The position numbers and the translations under genes were made by a program. 64,000 nt of DNA from positions 19,623,303-19,687,302 of the forward strand of contig CM055098.1 in NCBI GenBank assembly GCA_029204225.1. Reading direction: 5' to 3'. Source of the stretch: Diphasiastrum complanatum (taxonomy: Eukaryota > Streptophyta > Lycopodiopsida > Lycopodiales > Lycopodiaceae). Each line of letters starts with the position of its first letter. Within the stretch, counting starts at the first letter, position 1. Below, piece after piece: positions 25,630-38,500 of this stretch. Below the pieces are notes generated by a model. That model saw nothing but the letters and a program-made list of their open reading frames with translations, was not told the origin of the DNA and did no database searches.

Positions 25630-28330
25630 GTATGATATTATATGCATCTTGCCACACTTCTACCCCTAGACGATAGTGCATAAGATCTAAGTTTAAATTG
25701 CTTACACAAGTCAGCTTTAATGGATTTCACAAGGTCTTTATAATTTCTTGTGATAATGATGCCATCAACATAAAGCACATAACCAAAGCATTACTATCCC
25801 CACTAGTAAGCACATATAAGTTGGGATCATAGTTTGTTCTTATAGAATTGTTGGAAAGAAAATAATTATCGATGTGTCCATACCATGCTTGTGGTGATTG
25901 CTTTAGACCATAAATTGCTTTATACCACAACAAAAAAATGCGCGATTTCTGACACAAGCTCCTGACAGATTAAAAAAAATTTCATAATATGTTAGAATCC
26001 GACACAATAATACGTCAGAATCCGAAACAAAAAAAAAAAAAAATTTGCCGAAACTTTTTTTTTTTGCCAGAACAAATTTTTTTTTGCTAATTTTTTTTTT
26101 ACGGACGTCGGAATTCGAGGCACAATAAATATGTCTGAATTCGACATCCCATTTCAAAGATTGCAACTTTTTAATTGATGACGTCACTTGTTCGTGCATA
26201 AAAAAAAAAGCATAAAGCGGACGTCTGAATCCAACGCATAATACAAATGTTGGAATCCGACGTTTGTGACTGAATTCTCAAAGCCGCGTCATTTTTCTAG
26301 GGTTTTCTTATTTTTAATTCTTGCAGGAGATTGTTGGAGATCGGCTTTTGGCGCTTTTTCTCAACTCTATCAATTCCATTTGTCTCATTCCAAGTACGAT
26401 TCTTTGTTTTGTTATGTACAACTAAGATTTCTTTCTTTGTAACTTTTTTTTGTATACTATCTTCCTTGTATTGTATATTTTATGTAGTTAAACACAAATA
26501 TGTGTCTTAGTAATTTATGATCGTGAGCAAATGAGAGAGGAAGAGAAGGATGTGTGTGGGAGACAGAGAGAGCAAGAAAAATATAGATAGAAGAGTTTGA
26601 TTTAATGTTATATTCTTTGTAGATTTTAGAGTTTAGATTTAATGTTATGTTCTTTGTGAAATAGTGTGAGACTGAGAGCTCTTGAGGTTTGAATGAAGAT
26701 CATAACCATCTCTACCATCAAAGATGTAGAGCTACCACTTTTTCTCATTGATTAATCCAATATGGCTATCTTGTTGCAACTCCCTATTGAGCCATAAAGG
26801 GTAATCCATCGCCGCCCGATACATGTAAAATGAGATATCAGCTAGAGAAAGCTGGTGAAGCGTGCTCAGTATGATGGCATTTCTATTGAAAATCAGAACT
26901 CAAAATGAACTTTGAAGAGTGCCATTGGCTCACTATTTCCGTTGGAAGCTTGAGATATCTTGGCTATGGAGTGCTTAATTATCTCTGTTCTGTGAGTTAG
27001 AACCCAGTTTTCCTTGCAAGATTTGGAGAGCTGGCCTACCATCACTGCCAGATGAGTGAGCCATCTAACCATTCAATCACGTTATAGCCGTTGAGAAATT
27101 GAACATTGACTTCCAAAGTATTGAAGGATCATTGCTGATTTCCAAAAGAGAGTTGAGAGATGTGATTATTAACATTGCTACCTCTAGAATACATCTGACC
27201 ATTGCTGCTTCTACTTTGCAAGCCTTTACTACGCCTATGAGTATTAGATAAGTTAACGAATGGGTTCGTAGTGTATGAGTGACTTGATTAATATTGTGAA
27301 TCATAGTTGATCTAAATATTCATTCCATGTGTTTGAAACGATTGTAAGAGGTTAGTTGCTATGTAGTACTATATGCCATACATAGTATATTTGCAGTTCT
27401 TGTCATAATCTCCACACTGAAGTAAGAGTTCGTATCATGAAATTTTAGCTTTTTTCTATTTTTTTAGTAGTGTCGAAATCCCGACACATTTAAAATCTGT
27501 TGGATTATGAAAGAAAAAAAAAAGTGTCTGATTCCGATGGCCATGTGGAAAACCAAAAAAAGGGAAAAAAAAAATCGTCGGAATCCGACGTCCACGTGGA
27601 AAAAAAAAAAAACAGAATTTGTTTTTCACGTTTTTTTTTTCCTGCCACGTGGACGTCAGAATCTGACGTCCAAGTGGCTGGGCCGTCGGAATCTGACGTC
27701 CACGTGGCATTTTTTCCGATAAATATTTTTACCGGTCGATTGCCGGTTTTGGGCTTGTCGTCGGATTTCGGCGGATTTTAAATGCAACGGATTTTGACGA
27801 CCCTATTGCGACACGTTTTTCGACGCCCGCATCGATTCAAAAAAAAATTAAAGTGCGATTTCACGTAGGAAATCTCGTCGGAAATCACTACAATTCTTGT
27901 AGGGTACAAGTACACTTTGTCTTCTTGGTCTTTGATCACATAGCCTTGTCGTTGGAACATGTATATATTTTTTTCCAGGTCACCATTCAAAAAAGCAAAC
28001 TTCACATCCATTTGGTAGATTTTCCACCCAAAATAAGAAGCTAATGCAATTGCCAAACATAAAGTAGTCCATTTCACTATGGGAGCAAATGTTTCGTCAT
28101 AATCAATATTGCTTTATTCATAGCCTTTGACTACTAATCATGCCTTGTGCTCACAATTTATATGTCTACATGAAATTTGGTCTTGTATACCCATTTGTTG
28201 TCAACGGGTTTCTTATTTGGAGGAATGATCAACCAACTTACGTGTACCATATCTCTCAATGGAATCCAATTCATGTCTCATAGCCCCTTTTTATACCTTC
28301 AAGTCATTCGCCTCCTCAGAGGATGTTGGT
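25630..28330 (-). pseudogene. Ty1/copia RT, split by a CACTA insertion
   Basis: Seen on the minus strand. Right part (28330-27908): WIPLRDMVHVSWLIIPPNKK, LVVKGYE, a TAG, SNIDYDETFAPIVKW, QMDVKFAFLNGDLEKNIYMF, GYVIKDQEDKVYLY. Left part (25922-25630): KAIYGLKQSPQAWYGHIDNY, then after a frame change YVDGIIITRNYKDLVKSIKA. Known: these are consecutive copia RT blocks. Removing 25926-27904 and one copy of the TAC duplication re-joins the two halves in frame, so the RT was already inserted when the DNA transposon arrived. The catalytic YVDD reads YVDG, and stops and a shift show decay. RNase H is not seen. Confidence 0.85.
25926..27904. mobile_element. Non-autonomous CACTA (En/Spm) transposon, 1,979 bp
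   Basis: Seen: left end CACAACAAAAAAATGCGCGA and right end (complement) CCCTACAAGAATTGTAGTGA. Each differs by about one base from the CACTACAAGAA terminus typical of plant CACTA elements in its first 8 bases. Both are flanked by TAC (25923-25925 and 27905-27907), the 3-bp target duplication of this superfamily. Subterminal GTCGGAATCCGACG and CCACGTGG words recur at 26100-26280 and 27520-27830. The interior has no TNP2 or TNPA coding that I can read, so it is a non-autonomous derivative. It split a copia RT. Confidence 0.85.
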
Positions 28331-29510
28331 TCCTCGCATTGAAGATGTCACTCATAAGGGCATAATTAGCTTCAGCTTTAATTTTTTTGATGAAAATGAA
28401 GGCCAAAATGCCTTTCATTGACCTTCGGGCCCTTTTACTTCAAATCTAACGGTTCGTGAAAATCTAATGGGCCTTATCTACAGCACCGTAATTGTCCCAA
28501 CTAGGTGATTTCAAATTCAATGGATAAGATTGGTGTTGCCTCGTCGAAATAGAGGATTGGAGGCATCATGCACTCATTTACATTAAGTGCTTCTTCACGC
28601 TGGACGCACATTATTTTGAGAGCCGGAATCATATGATACGATTTGCCTCCTAATTTGTTGTTGTATATTTTGTCTAATTACTCATGAATTTTTATTTTTT
28701 CTGCATAGATACGTAACAAAAACGAGTAATGGGCTCACTCTTTTCTTTTTTTGTGACCAACTTTTATTCTCATGTTTTTTGAACCAATTGGTATTACATT
28801 TTTCACAAAAGTACAAATAGGTTAAGAATTATAACTACAACCAATTACGTTGATAATAACCATTGGTCGCACGTAATATGGTTCCTCCGTCGTGTAACTT
28901 GCTGAGTGAGTGCCTACTCAATTTTGTCGACACCCATCGTTACATGAGACAAGGGAATTGTTTTTAGTTTTTCTAGACAAATTTGTTAAAAGGCTTTGCT
29001 TATGGGATATTATTCCAATATGGCCTGGCACCATGTCGCTCATAGCTACCCAAGCACTCAAATTGAAAAAAAGAACTCTGGCTCATGGCATAGAGGGCTC
29101 AAACTCCCCAAGTGCCTCTACGATTTACTCCTCCCCCCAAAAGGCATTGTGGCTGCCAAAACCATACCCATGGCTCTCCCAAGGGCCATTACATACCTGG
29201 ACTTGTGAAGCAGGTGTGAAGAAGTGCCAAAAACAAGAGGAAAAAGCAAAAGGGAAGAAGAGAAGAGAAAAAGAAGCAAAAGTTTTCTCTTCCTAACAAA
29301 CAATAAACAAAGAGGAGAGAGCACGAGTAGGAGAGGAGCAAGAATGGAGATATGCACAAGAATATTGGGAAAGGGAAAGGGCTCTCGCTCAGGAGGAGGA
29401 GGATGAGGAGGTTTTGTTTGCAGATAGATCTCTATTTTTTTTTCTAGACTGACTTGGTTCGAGTATTGTTTTGGATCTGGATTTTGTTCCAGAGGAACAG
29501 ACAGGAAGAC
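28331..29510. other. Gene-proximal 5' region, no coding recognised
   Basis: It lies between the copia fragment and the MIP3 start codon. It should include the MIP3 promoter and 5' untranslated region. 29220-29405 is purine-rich (gaagaagagaagagaaaaagaagc), a common feature of plant 5' leaders. No clear TATA box was picked out. Confidence 0.4.
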
Positions 29511-29576
29511 ATGGCTGCTGCTTCTGCTGCCGCAACCACGGATTTCATCGCAGCTTGCAGGCAAAGTCTTGGTCAA
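29511..29576 (+). CDS. MIP3: MIP3 exon 1 (22 codons)
   Basis: Start ATG in the good plant context gaagacATGGCT. It reads MAAASAAATTDFIAACRQSL then GQ, followed by the donor gtacgt. Intron 1 is 361 bp. Confidence 0.85.
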
Positions 29577-32500
29577 GTACGTACTTACTTCGCATGCATC
29601 AATAACAGGATTTGGCATTTGCGGTCTAATTTTATAAATTTGATGCGTGGCTGATCTTCAGGCCACTCACTCGTGATTTCCGAAGGGAATATGTATATAC
29701 ACACTGCACAGTAATAATTCAACATTATCAAATGAATCACTCTGAAGCTTTGAATACTTTGCTTTGCTTTACTCAGCAATGAAATTTCGACACTGGTAGA
29801 ATTCTGAAACTCATGCATTCTGCTCTTTATTCTATTATAAACTTGCCATAGAGTCGACACCTAATTCTATAATGTGAGAACTGATTGATTACCTTTTATG
29901 CTGTTATTTGATATTCCTTCTTTTTATGTGTTTACAGTTTGCGGATGAGCTACAGGATGCTCTGGTTTACTTAGATGAAGGCGCAGGAGAGGCCTTTCAT
30001 TTCATGGGAGGCCTTCCATTCTTTTTGCAGTTTGGAGTGCGCTCGGTCTGTAGCTTGGAAAACGCACGCCCTTATGATTCGGTAAATTATACCTTTCTTA
30101 GGTAATTCAGAGCTTAGGTGCATCCTTATTCCTTATTATCGGCATAGGTCTTTGTCCAAGGCATTGGCTAGTATTTGCTTTTTCTCGCGCTTTTTGAATG
30201 ACCCTTCCAATGGCCTGCCAATGGACATGCAGCTGCCTTGAAGGCTTTCTTTTCCAAGCCAAAGTTTGATGACCTGATGATTAAAACGTATGGAAGCAAA
30301 GACAATTCACAAGAACAAATCACAACACATAAAATACAAGATTGATGACTGAACAGAGCGAACATTACTCTCGTCCTGTATCCCTTATACTAAACAAACT
30401 TAAACCTGTGCATATCATGCCAAGTACATAACAGGGTGTTGATTTTTTAGTTCTTTAGGAACTAATAATAACTGAATCGATTTCAAGTGCTTGACATCGC
30501 AACTTGGCAGTACCTTGACACATAGGCAAGTGAGCGGGCTGACTTGTGTCACTCATACATTGGACCAAGCATCCCATCGAGAATATGACGTGTCATGTTT
30601 GACCGATCAATTATGACTTGTATCACACATGCACTATATCAATTGTCCCAGTGAGCATATGATACATGTCATGTTCAACTCTCTCCTACTTTTCAGGAGG
30701 TAAATCTAGCCATTCCTAATCTATGACCCAGTACCCTAAACCAAAGCTTAGCATGCGACTCCGAGGTCTAGTAGCTCTAGTTACAATTTATTAGCAATTC
30801 AATTACAAAGATCACCACAGGCGGGTGATTTAGCCATTTCAGTAATTGGAATAATTACAAAATTTACATCCCATCTATGAAAACTGTAAATAATTGAGAT
30901 AGAGAGTAAAAAATATAACATCCCTTCTCCCCTCAGGTAACTTCGTTTGCAATGACAAAGCTAGGGTACCGTCTCCTAGGTAGCATTAAAAAGGGGCCTG
31001 CCACGCCAAGCGACCAAGTACTCGTGGATCATATGGTTGCATAAACACCTCTCCCGCCTAACCAATGCCCTCGTCGGCCCATGAGTTACTTCTCTCTGCT
31101 CTTGGAATGCAAAGAAACTATTAGACAAGATGATCAAAACATAAAGTGTATGCTCCGAACTACTTCTCTGAAAGCCAAGCTCCTCAAAGTATGTGTCAAT
31201 CCTCGTGTAGCACGCCCTGGGTGCATGCTTAAGTCCATATAGTGCCTTGTCCAACCTGCAAACCTTGTCTTCATGTCCTGGTACTATGTATCCCTTTGGC
31301 TGCTCCATGTAGACTTCTTCCTCTAGAAATCCATTCAGGAATGCACTCTTTACATCCATTTGTTGAATATCCCATCCAAACTGAGCTGCCAATGATAAAA
31401 CAGTCCTCATAGTAGTAGACTTAGCAACTGGTACAAAAGTTCCTCGTAGTCAATCCCTTCTTGTTGAGCATAACCTTTTGCCACCAATCTTGCCTTATGT
31501 TTATCTATAGAACCATCTAATCTGTACTTAGTTATATAGACCCACTTGCATCCAATGGCCTTTTTACCTGTAGGTAACTGAACAAGTCTCGAAGTCTTGT
31601 TTTTCATGATTGAGTCGTACTCCTCATCCATAGCTATCCTCCAAATGTCCTCCTTTTCAGCCTCTCTCAAAGTAGATGGATCCTTGGTTTCTAATATTGT
31701 GGCCATATATGCAAAATGTACATCCCCATCTTCATGATGATCCTCCTGTCGAACCTCCTGTCGATCTTGATCTTCATGTTGCTTTTTACGTCTAGCTGAT
31801 CTCCTAGTTCCATGCGTACTGGACTCTCCCTGTTCCATAATAACACTATCCTTGATAGTTTCATAGTACCATCTAGGCAATCTTCTAGCTTCTGATGTAG
31901 GATGCTTTCTGCTTGGTGAAGTGGGAGGTGAATAAGTATCCCATATACTTGATCTCTCCTTCCTCTTTCCTATCTCAACCAAAGTCACTATAGGTTCTTG
32001 AATTGGCGTAGGCGATACATGTGTCGATTCAGGTTCCTGTAATAACTCATCACATAATATAGGGATTCCTCCATCTTGATCCTTATCAAAATATATCTCT
32101 GTATCTTTATGACTTGCCTTCTCATCAAAGACTACATCCCTACTTATGATTATTTTCTTACCCTCCAAGTCATATAACCTGTATCCCTTCTCTTGATTAT
32201 CATAACCAAGAAATAAACACTTGGTTGCCTTAGAATCCAATTTGCTCCTTGAATCCTTAGGTATGTAAGAATAAGCAATACTCCCAAACACTCTCAAATG
32301 ACTTACATCTGGCTTCCGACCCGTGTAAGCTTCCTCTGGAGTTCGATTCTCTACAACCTTTGTAGGACTTCGATTCAAAAGATAAACCGCTGTCCTAACT
32401 GCTTCACCCCAAAACATATTTGGAAGATTTTTACTCTTGAGCATACTCCTTGCAGTTTCTACTATAGACCAGTTCTTTCTCTCTGCAACTCCATTTTGTT

Positions 32501-35500
32501 GAGGCGTGTCCGTATTTGCAAATTGTCTCTTAATACCTTGATCCTTGCAAAACACCTGAAATTTCGTAGAACGATACTCTCCCCCTTTGTCCGAGCGAAG
32601 TATCTTAATTTGTCTATTTGTTTCTTTCTCCACCCGTGTCTTAAACCACGTGAAATACTTGAAAGCTTCACCCTTATTCTTTAGAAGATAGATCCATGTC
32701 TTCCTAGAATAGTCATCCACAAACACCATAAAGTGACTTGCTCTCCCATAAGATTGAGTCCTCTTAGGACCACACAAATCTGTATGAACAAGTTCTAGAA
32801 CATTTTTTGCCCTGAATGTAGTAGGCAAAAATTTCTTCATATGATGCTTGCCTAAGACACAGCCTTCACAAACCTTGTGATCAGAAACGACTTGAGGTAA
32901 ACCTGTAACCATGTTAAATTTCCTCAAGACTTGTAGACTTTTGTAATTCAGATGTCCAAACCTCTCGTGCCCCCAATGATCCAGTATCCGCAACACTTGC
33001 ATGATCATCCACCACCTGAGCTTGAAGTTTATACAACCACCCTGCAAGTATGCCCTCAGCTACTAGTTCATTATTTTTCCTCTTGATGAGACACCGCTGT
33101 TCGTCAAACTGCACCACCATGTGTTGCTTTGCAATAGCTGATACTGAGAGTAAGTTTTTCTTGATTCCTAGTAAAGCACATCCTTTATGTTTCCAATCTT
33201 CCCTGAAGGTAGTTGTACTTGTACTTTTCCAACTCCCTTTATATCATATGTGTAGTTGTCCCCCAACTTCACATTTGACCCATCATCTAATTTTTGAAAA
33301 TTAGATAGCTAGTCTCACCTAGGTGTCATGTGCTTCGAAGCTCCTGAATCAATAAACCAATAGTCATCTTCCTTCAAGAAGCCACTACTAGAAGATTTCG
33401 ATGCCTAAAACAACTCATAGTCTTCAAGATCCAAAGCACTCAATGTTGCATTAGATGTTTCTTCTTCTTCAACAAAATTCCCCTCCTGCTTTTTCTTGAG
33501 GTTGTTGTGCCAGCACTCTTTTGCATAATGTCCTGATTTTCCGTAAAGCAGTTTTTTTTTTGAACCACTTTTTTTCCATCTTCTGACCGATTTGATTGAT
33601 TCTCCTCCATATCTTGCTGCTTCTTCTTCTTCTTCTTGCCTTTGCCACCCTTCTTGGAACTTTGCTCTTGCTTCTTTGCCAGGAATGCTTGTTCCTTGAA
33701 ATCGTCCTTGTTGACAATATTTTGTCGTCTCATTTCTTCCTATAGTAAGATAGCATTTAGCTCATCGAAAGAAGTGTTGGAATATCCATCCACACTCTAG
33801 AGAGAACTATCAAACAGGGCGGATAGCTCAGTGGTAGAGCATCCCATCCGGTATGAGGGAGGTCCTGGGTTCGAATCCTAGTCTGTCCATCCATATTATG
33901 ATTTATGGATTTCTAACAAGAAGGCCTCGTTTCTCTTAACGATAGCATCATTACAAAGGTTTGATAGGCCAAAGGTAGACTATTAAGTACAATGGATACC
34001 AATACTGAATCTTGAACACTTTCTCCAATTGCAATAAGTTGCCCTCTCAGATCTTTCACTCGAGTAAAGTAGTCCATTATTGATTCACCTTTACCCGTCT
34101 TCAAGGTCCCAATCATTCACCAAGGAGAATCATCTGATCAAGCACCTGCAGTTCGAAGATCTGTGAGACAACGACAACAGCTTGACTGTTTTATCCCTCA
34201 GGCTTTCATCAGTCATGTGTACTTCTCCTCACCATTGGGTAAGATAATGGGGATCACTCCAATACCTTTGATAGGATAAGAGCCGTTATCAACATCTTGA
34301 ACTTTGCTTCCATCATGCACTTTTACAAGCTTTTTGAAGACTTCTTTGTTATAAGTCATATGGCGTGTGGCACCGCTATCAATCACCCAATCAATAGATG
34401 AAAAAACAACAACTTGTAAAGCTGAAGATGAGCTGTTTTCTGCTGAAAAACCAGCAAGATTTGAAATGGCAGAAATCTCGTCTTGAGGAGAGATGAGATT
34501 ATTAGTGACAAAAGCATAATCATTATCGAAAAGATTATCCTCCTTTTAAATTGTTGTTCCAAAGTATTGATTGCGGTACTTGTATCGTTACCTTTCTCTT
34601 TTTCCTTTGCAAGCCTCTTCCTACATTCTTTGATGTGATGCCCAAACTTCTTGCAATAGTGGCACTTACCCTTCTTCTTGGAGCCTTGATCTTGAGCTTC
34701 CTTAGATTTTGATCATCTTTGGAAGTGTTGAAAGAAGGCTTCCCTTTCCACTTGCCTTTGCCTTTGCCTTTGCCTTTTGCAAAGAAAGCTTGATCTTCTT
34801 GTTCACCAAAGTTGATCCTTGTTTGCTCTTCTTGAAGAAGTAAGCCAACAAGTTCGTCGAAGGAGATTTGCTGTCCCCTAAGAGAAATGCTCAATGATGA
34901 CACAAATGGAAGGTAAGAATTAGGAAGAGAGTTGAGAGTAATAGATACAAATTGTGAGTTCTCAATCACCTCATCAATACTAAGAAGCTCCTCTCGAAGA
35001 TCCTTGATCTTCGTCAAGTGGTTTGTAAGCAAATCACCTTTTTGCATCTTCAAGATAGAAAGTTGATTTCGAAGATATACCACTTTTGCCGCATTCTTTA
35101 CTTGAAACATCTTTGCAAGAGTCTCCCAAGCACTTTTGGAAGTCTTGCATGATCTAATATGTGGAAGGATAGATCTCTTCACTGATAATGCAATGACGGA
35201 ATGTGCTTGTGCATCTCGTCGATCCCACTTCTTTTGCTCACCGGAAGAGACCTCCGTAGATGAAGAAGTAGTTGTTCTAGATGGTGTAATAGGTGCCAAG
35301 GTAGGCAGCCTCTCTTCGTCACCATTAACTACTTCCCACAAACCTTTAGCAATTAGAAGGTTCTTTATCATGTAGCACCACAAGGAATAGTTTGTGCCAT
35401 CCAGCCTATCTTCATTAAATTAAGAACCAATAGACTCCGATTCTTTAGCCATAACAGAAAAATCAGCTTGTAGTAGATAGGAAATAGACTTTCCAAGACA

Positions 35501-38500
35501 AAATCTACTCAAAGGGCAGCAACCTCAAAGCTAAAATTATGAGCACAATAGATTGCAATACTCCACATGCAATTTGCTCATCAAGTAATGAAATAGGTGG
35601 CTGATTTCTGCACAAAAAAACAGAATGCTCACAAATAGGTAAACTTCGAATGAAGCCAAAACCAAAACCAGAAATTTGTGGCTGAAAAGAGTGCACACTA
35701 TGTGCATATAGAGCTGATGGTAGCGCCCTACTCCAAGCTCACCAAGAGGGAAATTTCAGCAAGAAATGTGTCCAAAACACATGTATCTTCATTAAGAAGT
35801 AAATCTGAAATTTTCAGCATGTAGTTGAGTCAAGATCACATGTAATTGGTCTGAGCATGGGCGCCCTACTGCTAGCTCTCAAATAGGTGAAGGTGCCCTG
35901 CAATTTCTTGCAAAAAAGCTATAAGAAGATGAACAGATTCTTCTCCTGCAAAAATCAGCAGCTTGATGATTTTCTGCAACCAAAAGGGGAAGAAGATAGC
36001 TTCCTATTGGGCGCCCTCCTGCAAGCAATATGATCACCTAAAGGCTCTGATACCATGTAGGAAATAGAAGCCTAAGGATCCAGAATCTTAACTATTCAAT
36101 CACACAAAGCATTCTCAAAAGAAAGAGAGAGATGGCTAGAAACCCTCTTGTAGAAACTCGTGGACAGCCAAGGAGAATAGTCAGTATTGCTTACAGAAGT
36201 GTCTCATACAAATGGGATGCACACATATATATAGTCCAAGATGACTATCTAACTTCATGACTATTGGCTATCCAACTACTTGACTATTGGCTTTCCAACC
36301 ACTTGACTATTGACTATCCAACTTTCTATAAGTTACATAGAAAGAATAAGGTATCTCCAATATGTCAAGTTGGGGTACTTAATGTCACAATTAGGCCTAG
36401 TGGACCCATGAGTCCCTACCAAGTTAATTTCATACTAACTTAGCTAACTCTAAGTTTATTGGGCCTAATATAATAAATGACCATGGTTACACAACTCTCG
36501 ACCTTTTGGGTCAAAGTAACCTATGGTAATGTAAGCAATTCCTTTTACATTCCAACATCTATTATACAGATTTGCTACTGTTCAATTATTACGTTCTTGA
36601 TTGAATGCAATTGTCTCTCACTCTCTCTTGCACACAAACACAGCTATCAGAGACAGAGGATCGCATGGCTGTCCAAGACGCCTAATGCTTCGCAATCCTA
36701 CTGTTACGGCTTCTCAAACTCCTACTCTGATAACCCAAAAGGATAACAAACTTTTGATTCTGTTCCCTAGTTAATCCACGTTCCTGAAATCGCAGTTATT
36801 ATTGTGTTCACAATCGTTTTTCCTTACTGTTGGTAGAGACATCGTTTACATCGTAATTGCCTCTCGTGTTCTGCTTCCGTCACAGCTCCACTGCAATCGC
36901 AATTAATCGTAGACCACGCAGACCACCCTTCATATCAAACCACAACAGGGTCATGTGCTTTGAAGCACCTGAGTCAATGTACCAACCACTTGTTGTAGCT
37001 TGTGAGGCCAATGCAATAGAGAATAACTCAGCTTGCCTTATGTCACTCTGCTCCTCTCTTGCAACACTCTCAACAACATTTCCTCCCTGCTTCTTTGTGC
37101 CTTTCTTTTGCTCTGCAAGCTTCTTTCTGCACTCAAAAGCAAAGTGTCCATATTTACCACAATAATTGCAATTCCCCTTCCTTCGAGGTGTGGAAGAAGT
37201 ATTCGAGGAGGATTGTGCTTCTGACATCTGCAAGTTCTCCATTCCTTGCTCAAGTGTTTGTGGTGCTCCTTTGTTCTTGCCTTTACCTTTCTTCTTATCC
37301 TTGGTTGGATTTTGCTTCTTCTTAAAAGCAAAGGCATGCTCCTGGAAATCTTCCCTCTTGGAGAGATTAACTCTCCTCATTTCCTCCTGTAACAAGAGAC
37401 CATAGACCTCTTCATAGGTAGGGATCTTCTCTCTCTCAGATATCATCATCACAAAGTTCTGATAAGCATACTTAAGTCCGTATAATGCCTTGTCCAATTT
37501 GCAAACCTTGTCTTTCTGTCCTACTACTATGTATCCCTCTAGCTGCTCCATACAGAATTCCTCTTCTAGAAAACCATTGAGAAATGCACTCTTAACATTC
37601 ATTTGTTGGATATCCCGACTAAACTGGGCTACAAATGACAAAATTGTCCTCATAGTAGTCAACTTAGCAACTGGTGCACATGTTTCTTCATAGTCAATCC
37701 CATCTTGCTGGACATACCCTTTCGCAACCAACCTTGCCTTGAGAACCATCTGATTCATACTTAGTTCTATAGATCCACTTGCTTCCAATTGCCTTCTTAC
37801 CTATAGGTAATTGAACAAGCCTCCAAGTCTTGTTCTTCATGATTGAATTGTACTCTTCATCCATACCTTCTCACAAATATCATCTTTTTCAGCTTCCCTA
37901 AAAGTAGATGGATCCTTAGTTTCCAAAACTATAGCCATAAATGCAAATCGTACATTTTCATTCCTAGTAGATCCTAATCTTGGTCCTGATCTTCGAGCTC
38001 CCTATTTACTTGACTCTCCGTGTTCTAGAATCACTCCATCTCTGATGGTCTCATAGTACCCCCTAGGTAATTTTCTAGTCATGCTGCTTCTCAAGCCTTG
38101 TTGATCTTCGAGCTCCTTGTTTACTTGACTCCCTGTTCCAAAATCACTCCATCTTTGATGGTCTCATAGTAGCACCTAGGTAATTTTCTAGCAAATGGTG
38201 TAGGATGCTTCTTGCCTGGCGAATTAGGAGGTGAATAAGTATCCCATGTAATTGACATCTCTTTCCTTTTTCCTATCTCAAGGCTTCTCTAGCCAAATGA
38301 GTTGGTGTAGTCGATTCATGTGTTGATTCAAGTTCTTGTAAAGATATAACATAATCTTGTTCCTTCTCACAAGATATTTCAGTATCTTGTGAGAATGAAC
38401 AAGATAATGTCCCTGCTTATAATGACTTTCTCTCCTTCAATGCCATAAAGCCTATATCCTTTTTCTTGATCATCATATCCTAGCATCAAACAATTTATTG

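Larger units (their letters stand above)
30921..34116 (-). pseudogene. Ty1/copia polyprotein (element A), gag to RT, frameshifted
   Basis: Seen on the minus strand: gag (34116-33440, LRGQLIAIGESVQDSVLVSI, LNSLPLAYQTFVMMLSLRET) split by the insertion at 33775-33918; protease WFIDSGASKHMT (about 33360); gag-pre-integrase KVCEGCVLGKHH (about 32880); integrase core LVHTDLCGPKRTQSYGRASH, ILRSDKGGEY, DTPQQNGVAERKNWSIVETA; GAVA-type linker; RT start CKWVYITKYRLDGS, KARLVAKGYAQQEGIDYEE, one missing A at about 31412, then MRTVLSLAAQFGW, QMDVKSAFLNGFLEEEVYME, KALYGLKHAPRACYTRIDTY. RT stops at about 31125. Integrase D, D and E blocks are intact across a 546-codon frame. Known: copia order PR-INT-RT. Frameshifts are at 31412, about 32960 and in the knuckle (33540). 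Confidence 0.9.

Noticed and set aside
29118-29618. 166-codon minus-strand frame overlapping MIP3 exon 1
   Set aside because: It reads through the exon and leader in antisense, is leucine/serine-rich from the purine-rich leader, and has no domain.
33817-33888. A functional tRNA gene
   Set aside because: The anticodon stem does not pair normally and position 33 is not U. It is kept only as a tRNA-like sequence inside the mini-element.
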